DNA of 47,787 nucleotides from Phycisphaerae bacterium (GTDB lineage: Bacteria; Planctomycetota; Phycisphaerae; Tepidisphaerales; Tepidisphaeraceae). The stretch spans positions 1-47,787 of the forward strand of contig JAUJNJ010000038.1 of the NCBI GenBank assembly GCA_030448225.1, written 5' to 3'. The position numbers and the translations under genes were made by a program. Under the pieces are notes generated by a model. That model had not been told where the DNA came from. It ran no database searches and saw only the letters and a program-made list of their open reading frames with translations. Of this stretch, positions 35,941 through 44,078 are shown piece after piece. Positions within the stretch are counted from its first letter, which is position 1; every line of letters starts with the position of its first letter.

Positions 35941-36699
35941 TCAGCCCCGGTCGCGGGCCTTCCCCCCCACCGCCGTGCGGGCGGCGGCGAAGCTGCCGAA
36001 CAGCCGCACGGCCGCGCCGTAGAGCGCGGGCTCCTCGCGGCGGATGGCGGCGTCGGTGAGGCGGCCCCCCGCCTCGCGCTTCGCGAGCTTCAGCGCGCGC
36101 ACGACGTCCGGCTTCTGCCAGCGCCGCCGGGCGCGGACGGCGTCGGGGTCGATCCGGGCGGCCCGCAGCGCGCTGTCGTAGTTCTGGAAGTGCCGCACCG
36201 CCGCGGCGTGCAGGCCCGGGTCCTCCCGCTGCAGCGCGCCGCTGTTGAGCGCGTCGCGCTCGCGGTGGCGCAGGCGGAGGTGGAAGACGACCGTCTCGCG
36301 GTCCCACTTGCGGTAGCGGCTCACCTCGTCGGCGTCGAGGCCGGCGCCGTGCAGCGCGCGGTCCCAACTCCCGAACAGCCGCGGCTGGAGCGACGCGAAC
36401 GCCGCCTTGCCGAGCTCGTCGCGCCGCTTCGTGACCGCCGACCAGTGCAAATCCTCCCCCTTGCGCTTGGCCGCCTTGATCAGCTTGATGATGTTGGGCT
36501 TGGTCCAGCGCGGGCGTCGGACGACCTCGGCGTAGTCGATGCCCGCCGCCTCGACCGCCGTGCGGTACGAGCCGAAGTGGTACGCCGCGGCCGACACCAG
36601 CGACTGCTGCTTCGCCGCCAGCGCGTTGTACGACAGGTCCCGCCCCGCGCGGTGCAGCTTGCGAAGGGCCTTGATGATTTCGGGCTTTGACCAGACCAT
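35941..36699 (-). CDS. protein of four homing-endonuclease-associated-type repeats
   Basis: The 252-residue product is four tandem units beginning at Trp3, Trp65, Trp132 and Trp194. Each unit starts W-(S/T/D/Q)-(K/R)-(P/E)-x-(I/V)-(I/V), has an amphipathic helix, a second helix with (L)xxxAL or AAAV, then (H/L)FGS(Y/W/F)xxAxxxAGID. This is the layout of the helical repeat found beside HNH nucleases in homing endonucleases (the HNH_repeat family). There is no HNH, GIY-YIG or other nuclease motif, no signal peptide and no membrane segment. The protein is very basic (many Arg/Lys), as expected for DNA binding. A sequence-specific DNA-binding role is inference. It stands alone between repeat-rich spacers. 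Confidence 0.75.
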   Translation of the reverse strand: MVWSKPEIIKALRKLHRAGRDLSYNALAAKQQSLVSAAAYHFGSYRTAVEAAGIDYAEVVRRPRWTKPNIIKLIKAAKRKGEDLHWSAVTKRRDELGKAAFASLQPRLFGSWDRALHGAGLDADEVSRYRKWDRETVVFHLRLRHRERDALNSGALQREDPGLHAAAVRHFQNYDSALRAARIDPDAVRARRRWQKPDVVRALKLAKREAGGRLTDAAIRREEPALYGAAVRLFGSFAAARTAVGGKARDRG

Positions 36700-36800
36700 G
36701 AGCGTCGCGCGGCGTCACGACCCGGTCAACTTACTGTTTTTCCTTTCATCGCTCAACTCGCGAAAATGGGCGAGCAGGTGAGTGGATGACGAGGTGAAGG

Positions 36801-37047
36801 GGTGACAAGGTGGACGGGTGACAAGGTGGACGGGTGACAAGGTGGACGGGTGACAAGGTGGACGGGTGACAAGGTGGACGGGTGACAAGGTGGACGGGTG
36901 ACAAGGTGGACGGGTGACGGGGTGAACGGGCCGCATGACCGATGGCTCGCCCCTCGATAACTGCGTTGTCACCCATCACCCCTTCACCCGTTCACCGCTT
37001 CACCGCTTCACCCGTGCACCCGTGCACCCGTTCACCCGTTCACCCCA
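36801..37047. repeat. 16-nt tandem array facing a CACCCGTTCACC array
   Basis: Seven perfect copies of GGTGACAAGGTGGACG (36801-36912) and an eighth diverged copy (36913-36928) form the left arm. The right arm (about 36966-37047) is a run of TTCACCCG, TTCACCG and TGCACCCG words, complementary in composition (GGTGAACGG) but with a shorter unit. A 37-base centre separates them. The array ends nine bases before the truB ATG. No spacers of CRISPR type are present. Confidence 0.85.
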
Positions 37048-37055
37048 ACATCCCC

Positions 37056-37846
37056 ATGGGCGATCTCAACGGCATCCTCAACGTCGACAAGCCGGCGGGC
37101 ATCTCGTCGGCGCGCGTCGTCGGTCAGGTGAAACGGCTGTTGCCGAAGGGGACGAAGATCGGCCACGCCGGCACGCTCGACCCGTTCGCCACCGGGGTGC
37201 TGCTCCTGCTCGTCGGCAAGGCGACCAAGGCGTGCGAACGGCTCATGGACGCGCCGAAGGGGTACCACGCGACGATCAAGTTCGGCGCGACGACCGAAAC
37301 GGACGACCCCGAATCGCCGGAGCGTCCTGGTCCCGGCGCGCGTGCGTCGACCGCGACCGCGTCGCCGCCGCGCTGCCGGCGTTCGCCGGCCGCGTCCGCC
37401 AGCGGCCGCCGGCGTTCAGCGCGGCGAAGGTCGGCGGGCGGCGGGCGTACGACCTGGCCCGCAAGGGGAACGAGGTCGTCCTCGAGCCGCGCGGTGATGA
37501 TCTACGGCGTCGAACTGCTGGAATACGCGTGGCCGCTGGCGACGGTGCGCGTCGACTGCGGCCGCGGCACCTACATCCGCGCGATCGCCCGCGACCTCGG
37601 CGAAACCCTGGGCGTCGGCGGCCACCTCACCCAACTCCGCCGGACCCGCGTCGGCGCCGTTCGACGCGGCCGCGGCGGTCGACGTCGCCCGTCTCCAGGC
37701 GGACGGCGTGGCCCCCCCACCTCCACCCCGTGCCCGAGGCGTCTCCCCAAACGTGACACCGGCACGACAAACCGCTGAGACGCAGCAACCGGTTTCGCGG
37801 CCGGCCCGGAGGGCCGAGGAGCGGAAAAGATCGTCCCCTTGCACTT
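37056..37846 (+). CDS. truB: tRNA pseudouridine-55 synthase TruB, frameshifted
   Basis: TruB converts U55 of tRNAs to pseudouridine. [20 protein letters not shown], then [20 protein letters not shown] with the catalytic Asp of [20 protein letters not shown], and in a second frame [20 protein letters not shown] followed by RAYDLARKG, then back in the first frame [19 protein letters not shown] and [12 protein letters not shown] third shift near 37655 gives the end [13 protein letters not shown] and a stop at 37846. Shifts lie near 37310, 37490 and 37655. All family motifs survive, so the gene is likely whole in the organism. The start is immediately downstream of the 16-nt repeat array, and no Shine-Dalgarno is seen. 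A REP-like element overlaps the 3' end. Confidence 0.85.
37792..37819 (+). repeat. 28-nt REP-like element, GTTTCGCG family, copy 2
   Basis: The head GTTTCGCG, hairpin GGCCCGGAGGGCC and tail GAGG overlap the 3' end of truB in its last frame. The inverted partner is at 37932-37959. Confidence 0.7.
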
Positions 37847-37931
37847 GAATACAACGACGACCCGTGCCGTCAGGAGACTGGCAGGGTGGAAAATGCGAAC
37901 GTCGGAGATCGAGCACTCCTGAAGGAGATTG

Positions 37932-37959
37932 CCTCGGCCCTTCGGGCCAGGCGCGAAAC
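37932..37959 (-). repeat. 28-nt REP-like element, GTTTCGCG family, copy 3 (inverted)
   Basis: Read on the minus strand it has head GTTTCGCG, hairpin GGCCCGAAGGGCC and tail GAGG. With 37792-37819 it forms a two-element unit of the same kind as at 13731-13839. The rest of the spacer 37847-38104 holds no gene. Confidence 0.7.
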
Positions 37960-38104
37960 GGGAGGGCGGTCGTGAGGGACGGGCGGGCTCACCGCTCGAT
38001 GTCGAACCGTGGTCATGCCATCAGAGTGACACGTAGCCCGCGCGTTAGCTGGACGCGTCGCTCCTTTCAAAACGTCTGAACCGCCCCACCGGAGCCGGCC
38101 GCCG

Positions 38105-38133
38105 CTTGGGAATCCCCCGGCCTCCCCCTATAA
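38105..38133 (+). promoter_or_regulatory. sigma70-type promoter of sdhC
   Basis: TTGGGA (38105-38110), a 17-base spacer and a perfect TATAAT (38128-38133) stand 35 bases before the sdhC GTG. This is the best promoter in the window and would serve the sdhC-DinB-Uma2-sdhA run. Confidence 0.7.
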
Positions 38134-38168
38134 TCGGGCTGCGTCGAACAACAAGCGAGGTTTTCAGC

Positions 38169-38947
38169 GTGACGACGGCCACCGCCAGCGACTTCACCGT
38201 GCCGACGATCGGCGGACGGTACCACTTCCTCCTCCGGCCTCTGCACTCCCTGACCGGGATCGTTTTCGGCGGGTACCTCGTCGTCCACCTGCTCGTGAAT
38301 GCGACCCTCCTCGAAGGGTCGCGGCACGACGGGCAGAAGAGCGTCTACCAGCTCCAGGTCGACAAGATCCACGAGCTGCGCCGTTCCTCGGCGTCGTCGA
38401 GACGGTCTTCATTTACCTGCCGATCCTGTACCACACGGTCTACGGCATCTGGATCACCGCGACCGGGCAGCCGAACGCCGGGCGCTACTCGTACGGCAAG
38501 AACTGGGCGTACTCCCTGCAGCTGGCGCCCAGCGCGATCGTCCTGGTGTTCTTCATGGCGTTCCACGTGCTGGGGATGAAGGGCGTGTTCGGCGGCGAGG
38601 TGGGCCGGGCACGGCGTTCGCGCGCGCTCGAGGCGACGCAGAGCACGGTGAACCACTTCCACGCGGCGTGTTGCTTGGGGTACGTCGTCTACCCGAGCGG
38701 CCTCCTCGCCTCGTGCTACCACCTCGCCAACGGCTTCTGGGCCGCCGCCATCACCTGGGGCCTGACGATCGGCCGCACGGCGCAGAAGCGATGGGGCATG
38801 GCGTGCGCCGGGCTGTTCGTGCTGACCTTCGCCTGCGGCATCGCCGCGCTCGTGGCCGTCCTGCGCGACCAGCCCCGCGCGATCGCCGCCGAGAACGTGC
38901 CGACGGACGTGCGGGTGCCGGTCGTGGAGTCGTCGGACAAGAAGTGA
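38169..38947 (+). CDS. sdhC: succinate dehydrogenase cytochrome b subunit SdhC, one frameshift
   Basis: SdhC anchors succinate dehydrogenase in the membrane and holds heme b and the quinone site. About 259 residues. The first frame gives RYHFLLRPLHSLTGIVFGGY followed by LVVHLLVNATL; a missing base near 38385 moves the rest (GVVETVFIYLPILYHTVYGI, SLQLAPSAIVLVFFMAFHVL, CCLGYVVYPSGLLASCYHLA, FWAAAITWGLTIG, LFVLTFACGIAALVAVL) into another frame. Five helices with conserved histidines (HSL, VVHLL, YHTVYG, FHVLG, YHLANG) fit the five-helix di-heme type. The start is GTG with GAGG upstream; no in-frame ATG is better. The usual next genes are sdhA and sdhB, but two unrelated genes intervene. Confidence 0.85.
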
Positions 38948-39065
38948 GCCGGGCCGCGTGGCCGGCAACCGTGCGCGGCGTGGCCGCTTCCAGCGGCCAT
39001 GGGGCTGGGACGACCGGCGCGACCCATTTTAAGGCGTTGAAGTGCGGGAGGCGGAAAAACCTGAC

Positions 39066-39560
39066 ATGGCCACGTTCGACCGATCGATCATCGACCAATA
39101 CGAGGCCGGCGGCGAGAAGCTGTCGCTGGCGATCCGCGGGCTGACCCGCGAGGACCTGCGCTGCGCCCCGCCGGCCGACGCGAACGTCGGCAAATGGTCG
39201 GTCCAACAGGTCGTGGTGCACACGATGGACAGCGAGCTCGTCTCGATCGACCGCCTGAAGCGCATGATCGCCGAGGCCGGGCCGTCGCTGCTCGGCTACG
39301 ACGAGAACAAGTTCGTCGCCAACCTGTTTTACGACGAGCAGTCGGCCGAGGACGCGGCGCAGATCATCGCGCTGGCCCGCCGGAACTTCGCCCGCGTGCT
39401 CCGCAAGCTCCCCGACGCCGCTTTCGACCGCCCCGGCACCCACAGCGAGCGCGGCCCGATGACGGTCGGCTCGTACCTGCGCGAGGTCGTGAACCACCTA
39501 GACCACCACGTGAAGTTCATTCACGCGAAGCGCGCCCACTGGGGCAAGGAGATGTGGTAA
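39066..39560 (+). CDS. DinB/DUF664-like putative metal-dependent protein
   Basis: The product has 164 residues and the four-helix look of the DinB superfamily. SVQQVVVHTMDSELVSIDRL gives the first metal-binding His, and REVVNHLDHHVKFIHAKRAH the HxxxH pair. These three histidines typically bind a divalent metal. The family includes thiol-dependent transferases (bacillithiol, mycothiol) and proteins of unknown function; the substrate here is unknown. The ATG at 39066 is chosen over a GTG at 39042. It lies 118 bases after sdhC, in the same direction, and is followed by the Uma2 gene. Confidence 0.8.
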   Translation: MATFDRSIIDQYEAGGEKLSLAIRGLTREDLRCAPPADANVGKWSVQQVVVHTMDSELVSIDRLKRMIAEAGPSLLGYDENKFVANLFYDEQSAEDAAQIIALARRNFARVLRKLPDAAFDRPGTHSERGPMTVGSYLREVVNHLDHHVKFIHAKRAHWGKEMW

Positions 39561-39599
39561 GGTCGCCCGATCCCGCGCGTGCCGCAGGAGTTTCGAACG

Positions 39600-40253
39600 A
39601 TGACTCTCCCCACTCTCGTACAAGGACCCGCCGGTGCCGACTCGATCGTGTTCTACGACGCGAGTTGGGACTTCTACGAGGCAATGCTCCGCGAGTACGA
39701 CGAGGAGCCGAGTCGGATGAGCTTCGACAACGGCACGATGGAGATCCTCATGACGATCTCGATGGAGCACGAGGGGTACAAGTCCTTCATCGGAGAAATG
39801 ATCTCCCACATCGCGCAGGTGTTCCGCATCGCGATGGCCCGCCGCGGATCGGCGACGCTCAAGTCCCTGCCGAAGCGAAAGGGGCTTGAGGCGGACCAGT
39901 GCTACTGGGTGGCGAACGAGCGGGCGATCCGGGGCGTGAAGCGGCTGGACCTGTCAATCCACCCGCCGCCGGACCTCGTGGTCGAAGTGGACGTGACCCA
40001 CGCCGTGGTCGACCGCGAGGCCATTTACGCCGCGATCGGCGTGGCGGAGATGTGGCACTACGAAGCGGCGACGAAGTTGACCGCGTGGGGGTTGACCCAA
40101 GAAGGGACCTGGGGCCGGATCGAGACGAGCCGGAGCTTCCCGACGGTCCGGGTGGGCGACCTCAACCCGTTCCTGGACCGGTTCGCCGCGGGAGACGAAG
40201 AGACGGCGGTGCTCGTCGATTTCCGCCGTTGGTTGGAACAGCAACATGGCTAA
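39600..40253 (+). CDS. Uma2-family (DUF820) PD-(D/E)XK nuclease-like protein
   Basis: The product has 217 residues. FDNGTMEILMTISMEHEGYK, the KxxxLEADQCYWVAN block, IHPPPDLVVEVDVTHAVVDR (with the PD..VEV core of a restriction-endonuclease-like fold) and IYAAIGVAEMWHYEA are the Uma2 family signature. These proteins are multiplied in cyanobacteria and planctomycetes and their biological role is unknown; nuclease activity is inferred from fold only. GCAGGAG precedes the ATG by about 10 bases. Its stop TAA (40251-40253) overlaps the sdhA ATG (40246), so translation of sdhA may be coupled to it. Confidence 0.85.
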   Translation: MTLPTLVQGPAGADSIVFYDASWDFYEAMLREYDEEPSRMSFDNGTMEILMTISMEHEGYKSFIGEMISHIAQVFRIAMARRGSATLKSLPKRKGLEADQCYWVANERAIRGVKRLDLSIHPPPDLVVEVDVTHAVVDREAIYAAIGVAEMWHYEAATKLTAWGLTQEGTWGRIETSRSFPTVRVGDLNPFLDRFAAGDEETAVLVDFRRWLEQQHG

Positions 40254-42167
40254 GAGTAGCAAACGCGTCATTGTCGTCGGCGGCGGGCTCGCCGGGCTGT
40301 CTTGTACGATCAAGCTGGCGGAGGAGGGCGTTGACGTCGACGTCTTCTCGATGGTGCCGGTGAAGCGGAGCCACAGCGTCTGCGCGCAGGGCGGGATCAA
40401 CGCCACCAACGAGATCGCGCGCCAGCAGGGCTACAGCGAGTGGATGCACTTCGACGAGACCGCGCTCGGCGGCGACTTCCTCGCCGACCAGCCGCCCGTG
40501 CTGGAGATGACCAACTGGGCGCCGAAGATCATCGACCTGCTCGACCGCATGGGCGTGCCGTTCAACCGCACGCCCGAGGGGCAGCGGGCGCTGCGCCTGT
40601 TCGGCGGGTCGCTGTTCAAGCGCACGTTCTTCGCCGGCGCCACGACCGGACAACAACTGCTGTACGCCCTCGACGAGCAGACTCGCCGCTGGGAAAGCGA
40701 AGGCAGGGTCACGAAGTACGAATTCTGGGAGTTTCTCTGGCCGGTGCTCCACGAGGGGCAGTGCGTCGGCATCGTCGCGCAGGACATGCGGACGATGCAG
40801 ATCCGCAGCTTCCGCGCCGACGCGGTCGTGATGGCCACCGGCGGCAACGGGCTGGTCTTCGGCAAGAGCACGATGTCGGTCATCTGCACCGGCGCGCAGC
40901 CTGCTACCAGGCCGGCTGCCCGCTACGGCAACCCGGAGATGATCCAGGTCCACCCGACGGCCATCCCGGGCGAGGACAAGTGCCGCCTCATCAGCGAAGC
41001 CGCCCGCGGCGAGGGCGGCCGCGTCTGGGTGCCGCGCAGGCGGGCGACACGCGTGCGCCCAACAGCATCCCCGAAGGCGGGCCACACTACTTCCTCGAGG
41101 AACGCTACCCGAAGTACGGCAACATCGTCCCCCGCGACATCGCGACCCGCGAGATCTTCGAAGTCTGCCAGGACGGCCTGGGCGTCGGCGGCGGGAACAT
41201 GGTTTACCTCGATTTGCGTGACGAGGTGAGGAAACAGGGCCGGGCCAAGATCCTCGCGGCGGCAAGCTCGAGGGCATCCTGGAGATCTACGAGAAGTTCG
41301 TCGGCACCGATCCGCTCGACGAGCCGATGAAGATCTTCCCCGCTGTCCACTACACGATGGGCGGCCTCTGGGCCGGCTTCACGAAGGACGAGACGACCGG
41401 CGGCCTGAGCGCGGCGACCCGGCGAACATGATGACGAACATCCCGGGGCTCTACGCCATGGGCGAGGCGTCCTTCGCCTACCATGGCGCCAACCGCCTCG
41501 GCGCGCCAACTCGCTGCTGTCGTGCATCTTCGACGGCCTGTTCGGCGGGCCGTGCGTCAAGAACTACACGACCGACGTCGCCAAGGTCGCCGCCGCGGAC
41601 GTGCCGCAGTCGGTCTACGACGGCTGCGTGAAGCAGGAGTCCGACCGCCAGGAGTGGCTCGTGAAGAATGAGGGGGACGAGAACCCCTACCTGCTCTGGA
41701 GCGAGATGGGCAAGTGGATGACCGACAACTGCACGGTCGTCCGCCACAACGACCGCCTCGAGCAGACGATCGCCCGCTGCCAGGAGTGGAAGGCCCGCTA
41801 CCGCCGCGTCCGCCTCAGCGACACGCAGATGTGGACGAACCAGAACCTCTCGTTCGCCCGCGCGGTGAAGGACATGATCTACATGGCCGAGGCGGTGCTG
41901 AAGGGCGCGCTGGGGCGCAACGAGTCGCGCGGCGCCCACTTCAAGCCGGCGTTCAAGGAGCGCGACGACGCGAACTTCCTCAAAGCCACGATCGCCACGT
42001 TCAACCCCGCGACCGAGACGGCCGACATCACCTATGCCCCGGTCGACACGAGCCTCGTGAAGCCCCGCGCCCGCACGTACGGCAAGACCGACTCGGCCGC
42101 CGCCAAGCAGACCGCCGCCAACGCCCCCACCACCGCCGCCCCCACCCCGGTGCCGGCGGGCGTGTAA
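40246..42167 (+). CDS. sdhA: succinate dehydrogenase flavoprotein subunit SdhA, frameshifted
   Basis: SdhA oxidises succinate to fumarate using covalent FAD. About 640 residues can be rebuilt. VIVVGGGLAGLSCTIKLAEE is the FAD-binding GxGxxG; RSHSVCAQGGINAT is the FAD-linked HSxxAQGGI motif, with Cys in place of Ala. DAVVMATGGNG and NPEMIQVHPTAIPG follow, then IPEGGPHYFLEERYPKYGN, VHYTMGGLWAGF, MTNIPGLYAMGEASFAYHGA and SDTQMWTNQNLSFARAV. Shifts lie near 40900 (two that cancel), 41035, 41260, 41420 and 41510. The C-terminus ends in a proline/alanine tail (TAANAPTTAAPTPVPAGV). Since the enzyme is central to metabolism, sequencing error is the likely cause. No sdhB follows in this window. Confidence 0.9.
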
Positions 42168-42206
42168 GAAAGCGAACGTCGCTTGGCGTTAATTCCAACA
42201 AAGGAC

Positions 42207-42237
42207 GAGGCGTCCCGGCGGGACGCCTCTTCTTTTG
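42207..42237 (+). terminator. intrinsic terminator of sdhA
   Basis: GAGGCGTCCC, loop GGC, GGGACGCCTC form a perfect 10-bp stem followed by TTCTTTTG. It lies 39 bases after the sdhA stop and closes the run without an sdhB. The remaining spacer to 42465 holds nothing I can recognise. Confidence 0.85.
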
Positions 42238-42465
42238 CGCCAAGCGTAGGAGGAGCCGGTGGACGTGCGGGAAACGTAACAGGGGCAGCGCCCGCATGCG
42301 AAGCAGGTTCTACCCTCACCCGGTCGGTCGCCCACACTGCAGTTGTTCTTGGGTGACGAGATCGCACTCTGATCGTGCCATCGAAGGGGGCGTGGGACGG
42401 GAGAACGCGAGAGGGAGGTCGCGGAAGCAGACGAATCCAAAGCGGGCGAACCGACAACGTCCGCG

Positions 42466-43152
42466 TTACTTCTTCTTCGCCTTCTCCCCGTCAATCGTCG
42501 CCGGGAGCACCGCCTGCACCATCGCGTTGCGGGGGAAGGTGCCCTTCTGCTCGGAGACGACGCGGAAGCGGCCGGCGATCTTCGCCATGAGTTGGGGCGT
42601 CTCGCCCTCGAAGACGACGACGACGTCGACCGGCTGAAGGTGCGTGGCCCAGCCGTCGAGGAACACGCCGTTGCTCGTCTCCGCCGCCGCCGCCTCGGCC
42701 GACGCGCTGGCCGGCTCCTGGTAGCGGAACTCGGCCTTCGACAGATCGGCGGGCCCGGTGGCGTCGGCGAGGTCCATCTCGAAGACGTAGCTGTTGCCCT
42801 TGTAGTCCTTGCTAGCGGCGGCGGGCGGGTCGTCGGTGTAGAGCGTGGCGGACAGGCCGTCCGCCGCGCGGCGCAGGCGCAGCTTGGCCGGCGGGAACGC
42901 GACCATCTGCGGCGGCATCCCCTCGAGCGCGACCGACATGAACGTATCGACCGGCTGCGGCGCGACGCGGGCCACGGCCTGCGTGGCCGGCGACGTCGCG
43001 GGTGGGGCCGGCGTGAGGGCGGGCGTCGCGGGCGCGGGCGTCACCGCGGGCGCGGGCGGCGGAGTCTGCGCCGTCTCCGGGCCGTAATCGTCACACCCGG
43101 CCAACGGGCCGGCGAGCATCGCCAGGCCGATCAGCCAACGCTTGGTACACAT
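42466..43152 (-). CDS. lipoprotein with proline-rich linker
   Basis: The product has 228 residues. MCTKRWLIGLAMLAGPLAGC is a lipoprotein signal with lipobox LAGC. Residues of about 25-65 are a Pro/Ala/Thr linker (PPPAPAVTPAPATPALTPAP). The folded part has VFEMDLADATGPADLSKAEF and VFLDGWATHLQPVDVVVVFE; it is probably a beta-sheet domain that I do not recognise. GGAGG lies six bases before the ATG. It is convergent with sdhA and divergent from the zinc-ribbon gene. It is anchored in the envelope; function unknown. Confidence 0.75.
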   Translation of the reverse strand: MCTKRWLIGLAMLAGPLAGCDDYGPETAQTPPPAPAVTPAPATPALTPAPPATSPATQAVARVAPQPVDTFMSVALEGMPPQMVAFPPAKLRLRRAADGLSATLYTDDPPAAASKDYKGNSYVFEMDLADATGPADLSKAEFRYQEPASASAEAAAAETSNGVFLDGWATHLQPVDVVVVFEGETPQLMAKIAGRFRVVSEQKGTFPRNAMVQAVLPATIDGEKAKKK

Positions 43153-43251
43153 GGGTGCCTCCGTCGCGCCGCCGCCTCGTCCGTGGGGCCCCCCGCGCGA
43201 TTTCCGCGTGTCGGGCCGGACGAGGGGCCGCGGGTCAGTATATCATATGGC

Positions 43252-43986
43252 GTGTCCCGTGCGTCCACACTTCCGGCCGAGACCGACATCCTCTGCGAGA
43301 CGTGCGGGTACGTGCTCAACGGCCTCCCGCCCGACGGGCGCTGCCCCGAATGCGGCAACCCACTCGTCGACAGCGCCGCCACACTGCGGAGCCCGCCGGC
43401 GTGGGAAGAGGACTCCAACCCTTTCCCCTCCCGCCTGATCCGCACGACCGGCGCCGTCTTATTTCGGCCGACCGCCTTCTATCGGACGCTCGAAACGCGT
43501 CCGGCGTTCGACCGATCGGCAAGCTTTGCCTACTTTCACTGGGCGATCTCATCCGCCCTCTTCGCCGCCGCCGCCTGGACCCACTTCACCTGGGGCGCGG
43601 CCGGCGCCGGGTTGGTCTTCATGCTTCCCGTGAACAGCGTGGTGGCGAAGGTTACGCTAGCCGTCCTGACGTTCGTCTCCCTCCTCGCCCTGACGCGCCT
43701 GGCCGCCCGCCTGACGACGTGGGAGGCGACCTACCGCGGCATCCGCCTGCCCACGCCGGTCGTGCTCCGCGGCATGTACTTCCACGCCGCCCACTACCTG
43801 CCGGTGGCGCTGATCGCCGCCGTGACGGTGATCGGCTATCAGGTGCTGCTGGCGAGAGGCGTGCTGTCGCCGATGTCGACGATGAAGTACGTCTACGTGT
43901 TGAGCGCCGAGGTGATCGCGGGGGCGGTCTACCTGTTCTGGACGTACTGGATCGGAATGCGGAACATGATGTACGCGAACGCGTAA
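43252..43986 (+). CDS. zinc-ribbon membrane protein 1
   Basis: The product has 244 residues. DILCETCGYVLNGLPPDGRC then PECG is an N-terminal CxxC..CxxC zinc ribbon, followed by a cytoplasmic stretch. Four to five helices follow (FAYFHWAISSALFAAAAW, AGLVFMLPVNSVVAKVTLAV, YLPVALIAAVTVIGYQVLL, LSAEVIAGAVYLFWTYWIG), as in Yip1-like membrane proteins. The GTG at 43252 is in frame; an ATG just upstream (43247) is not. TATATC/TATCAT immediately before the start could be a -10 of a leaderless message. The gene ends just before a hairpin that fills the spacer to the deacetylase-like gene. The function is unknown. Confidence 0.75.
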   Translation: MSRASTLPAETDILCETCGYVLNGLPPDGRCPECGNPLVDSAATLRSPPAWEEDSNPFPSRLIRTTGAVLFRPTAFYRTLETRPAFDRSASFAYFHWAISSALFAAAAWTHFTWGAAGAGLVFMLPVNSVVAKVTLAVLTFVSLLALTRLAARLTTWEATYRGIRLPTPVVLRGMYFHAAHYLPVALIAAVTVIGYQVLLARGVLSPMSTMKYVYVLSAEVIAGAVYLFWTYWIGMRNMMYANA

Positions 43987-43989
43987 TTC

Positions 43990-44067
43990 GTAGTGCGTAG
44001 TGCGTAAGAAGACGGGCGTTCCGGCGACTTTCTTCTCTTTGTACGCACTACGCACTACGCACTACGC
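43990..44067. repeat. hairpin with GTAGTGC arms filling the spacer
   Basis: The left arm is GTAGTGCGTAGTGCGTAAGA. The right arm is TACGCACTACGCACTACGCA then CTACGC, preceded by TCTTCTCTT. The unit GTAGTGC is repeated two or three times in each arm. The centre is about 20 bases. The hairpin occupies nearly all of the 92 bases between the zinc-ribbon gene and the deacetylase-like gene. Confidence 0.8.
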
Positions 44068-44078
44068 CTTTCCCTCCC

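Noticed and set aside
36801..36928. Possible CRISPR array
   Set aside because: The 16-nt repeats are directly adjacent with no spacers, and no cas gene is present.
38169..42167. Prophage or island around the DinB and Uma2 genes
   Set aside because: No integrase, attachment repeats or composition change is visible; both genes match the base usage of their neighbours.
43142..43438. ATG-started frame over the zinc-ribbon start
   Set aside because: The ATG at 43247 is out of frame with the CxxC..CxxC ribbon and gives an Arg/Pro-rich product; the in-frame GTG at 43252 is preferred.
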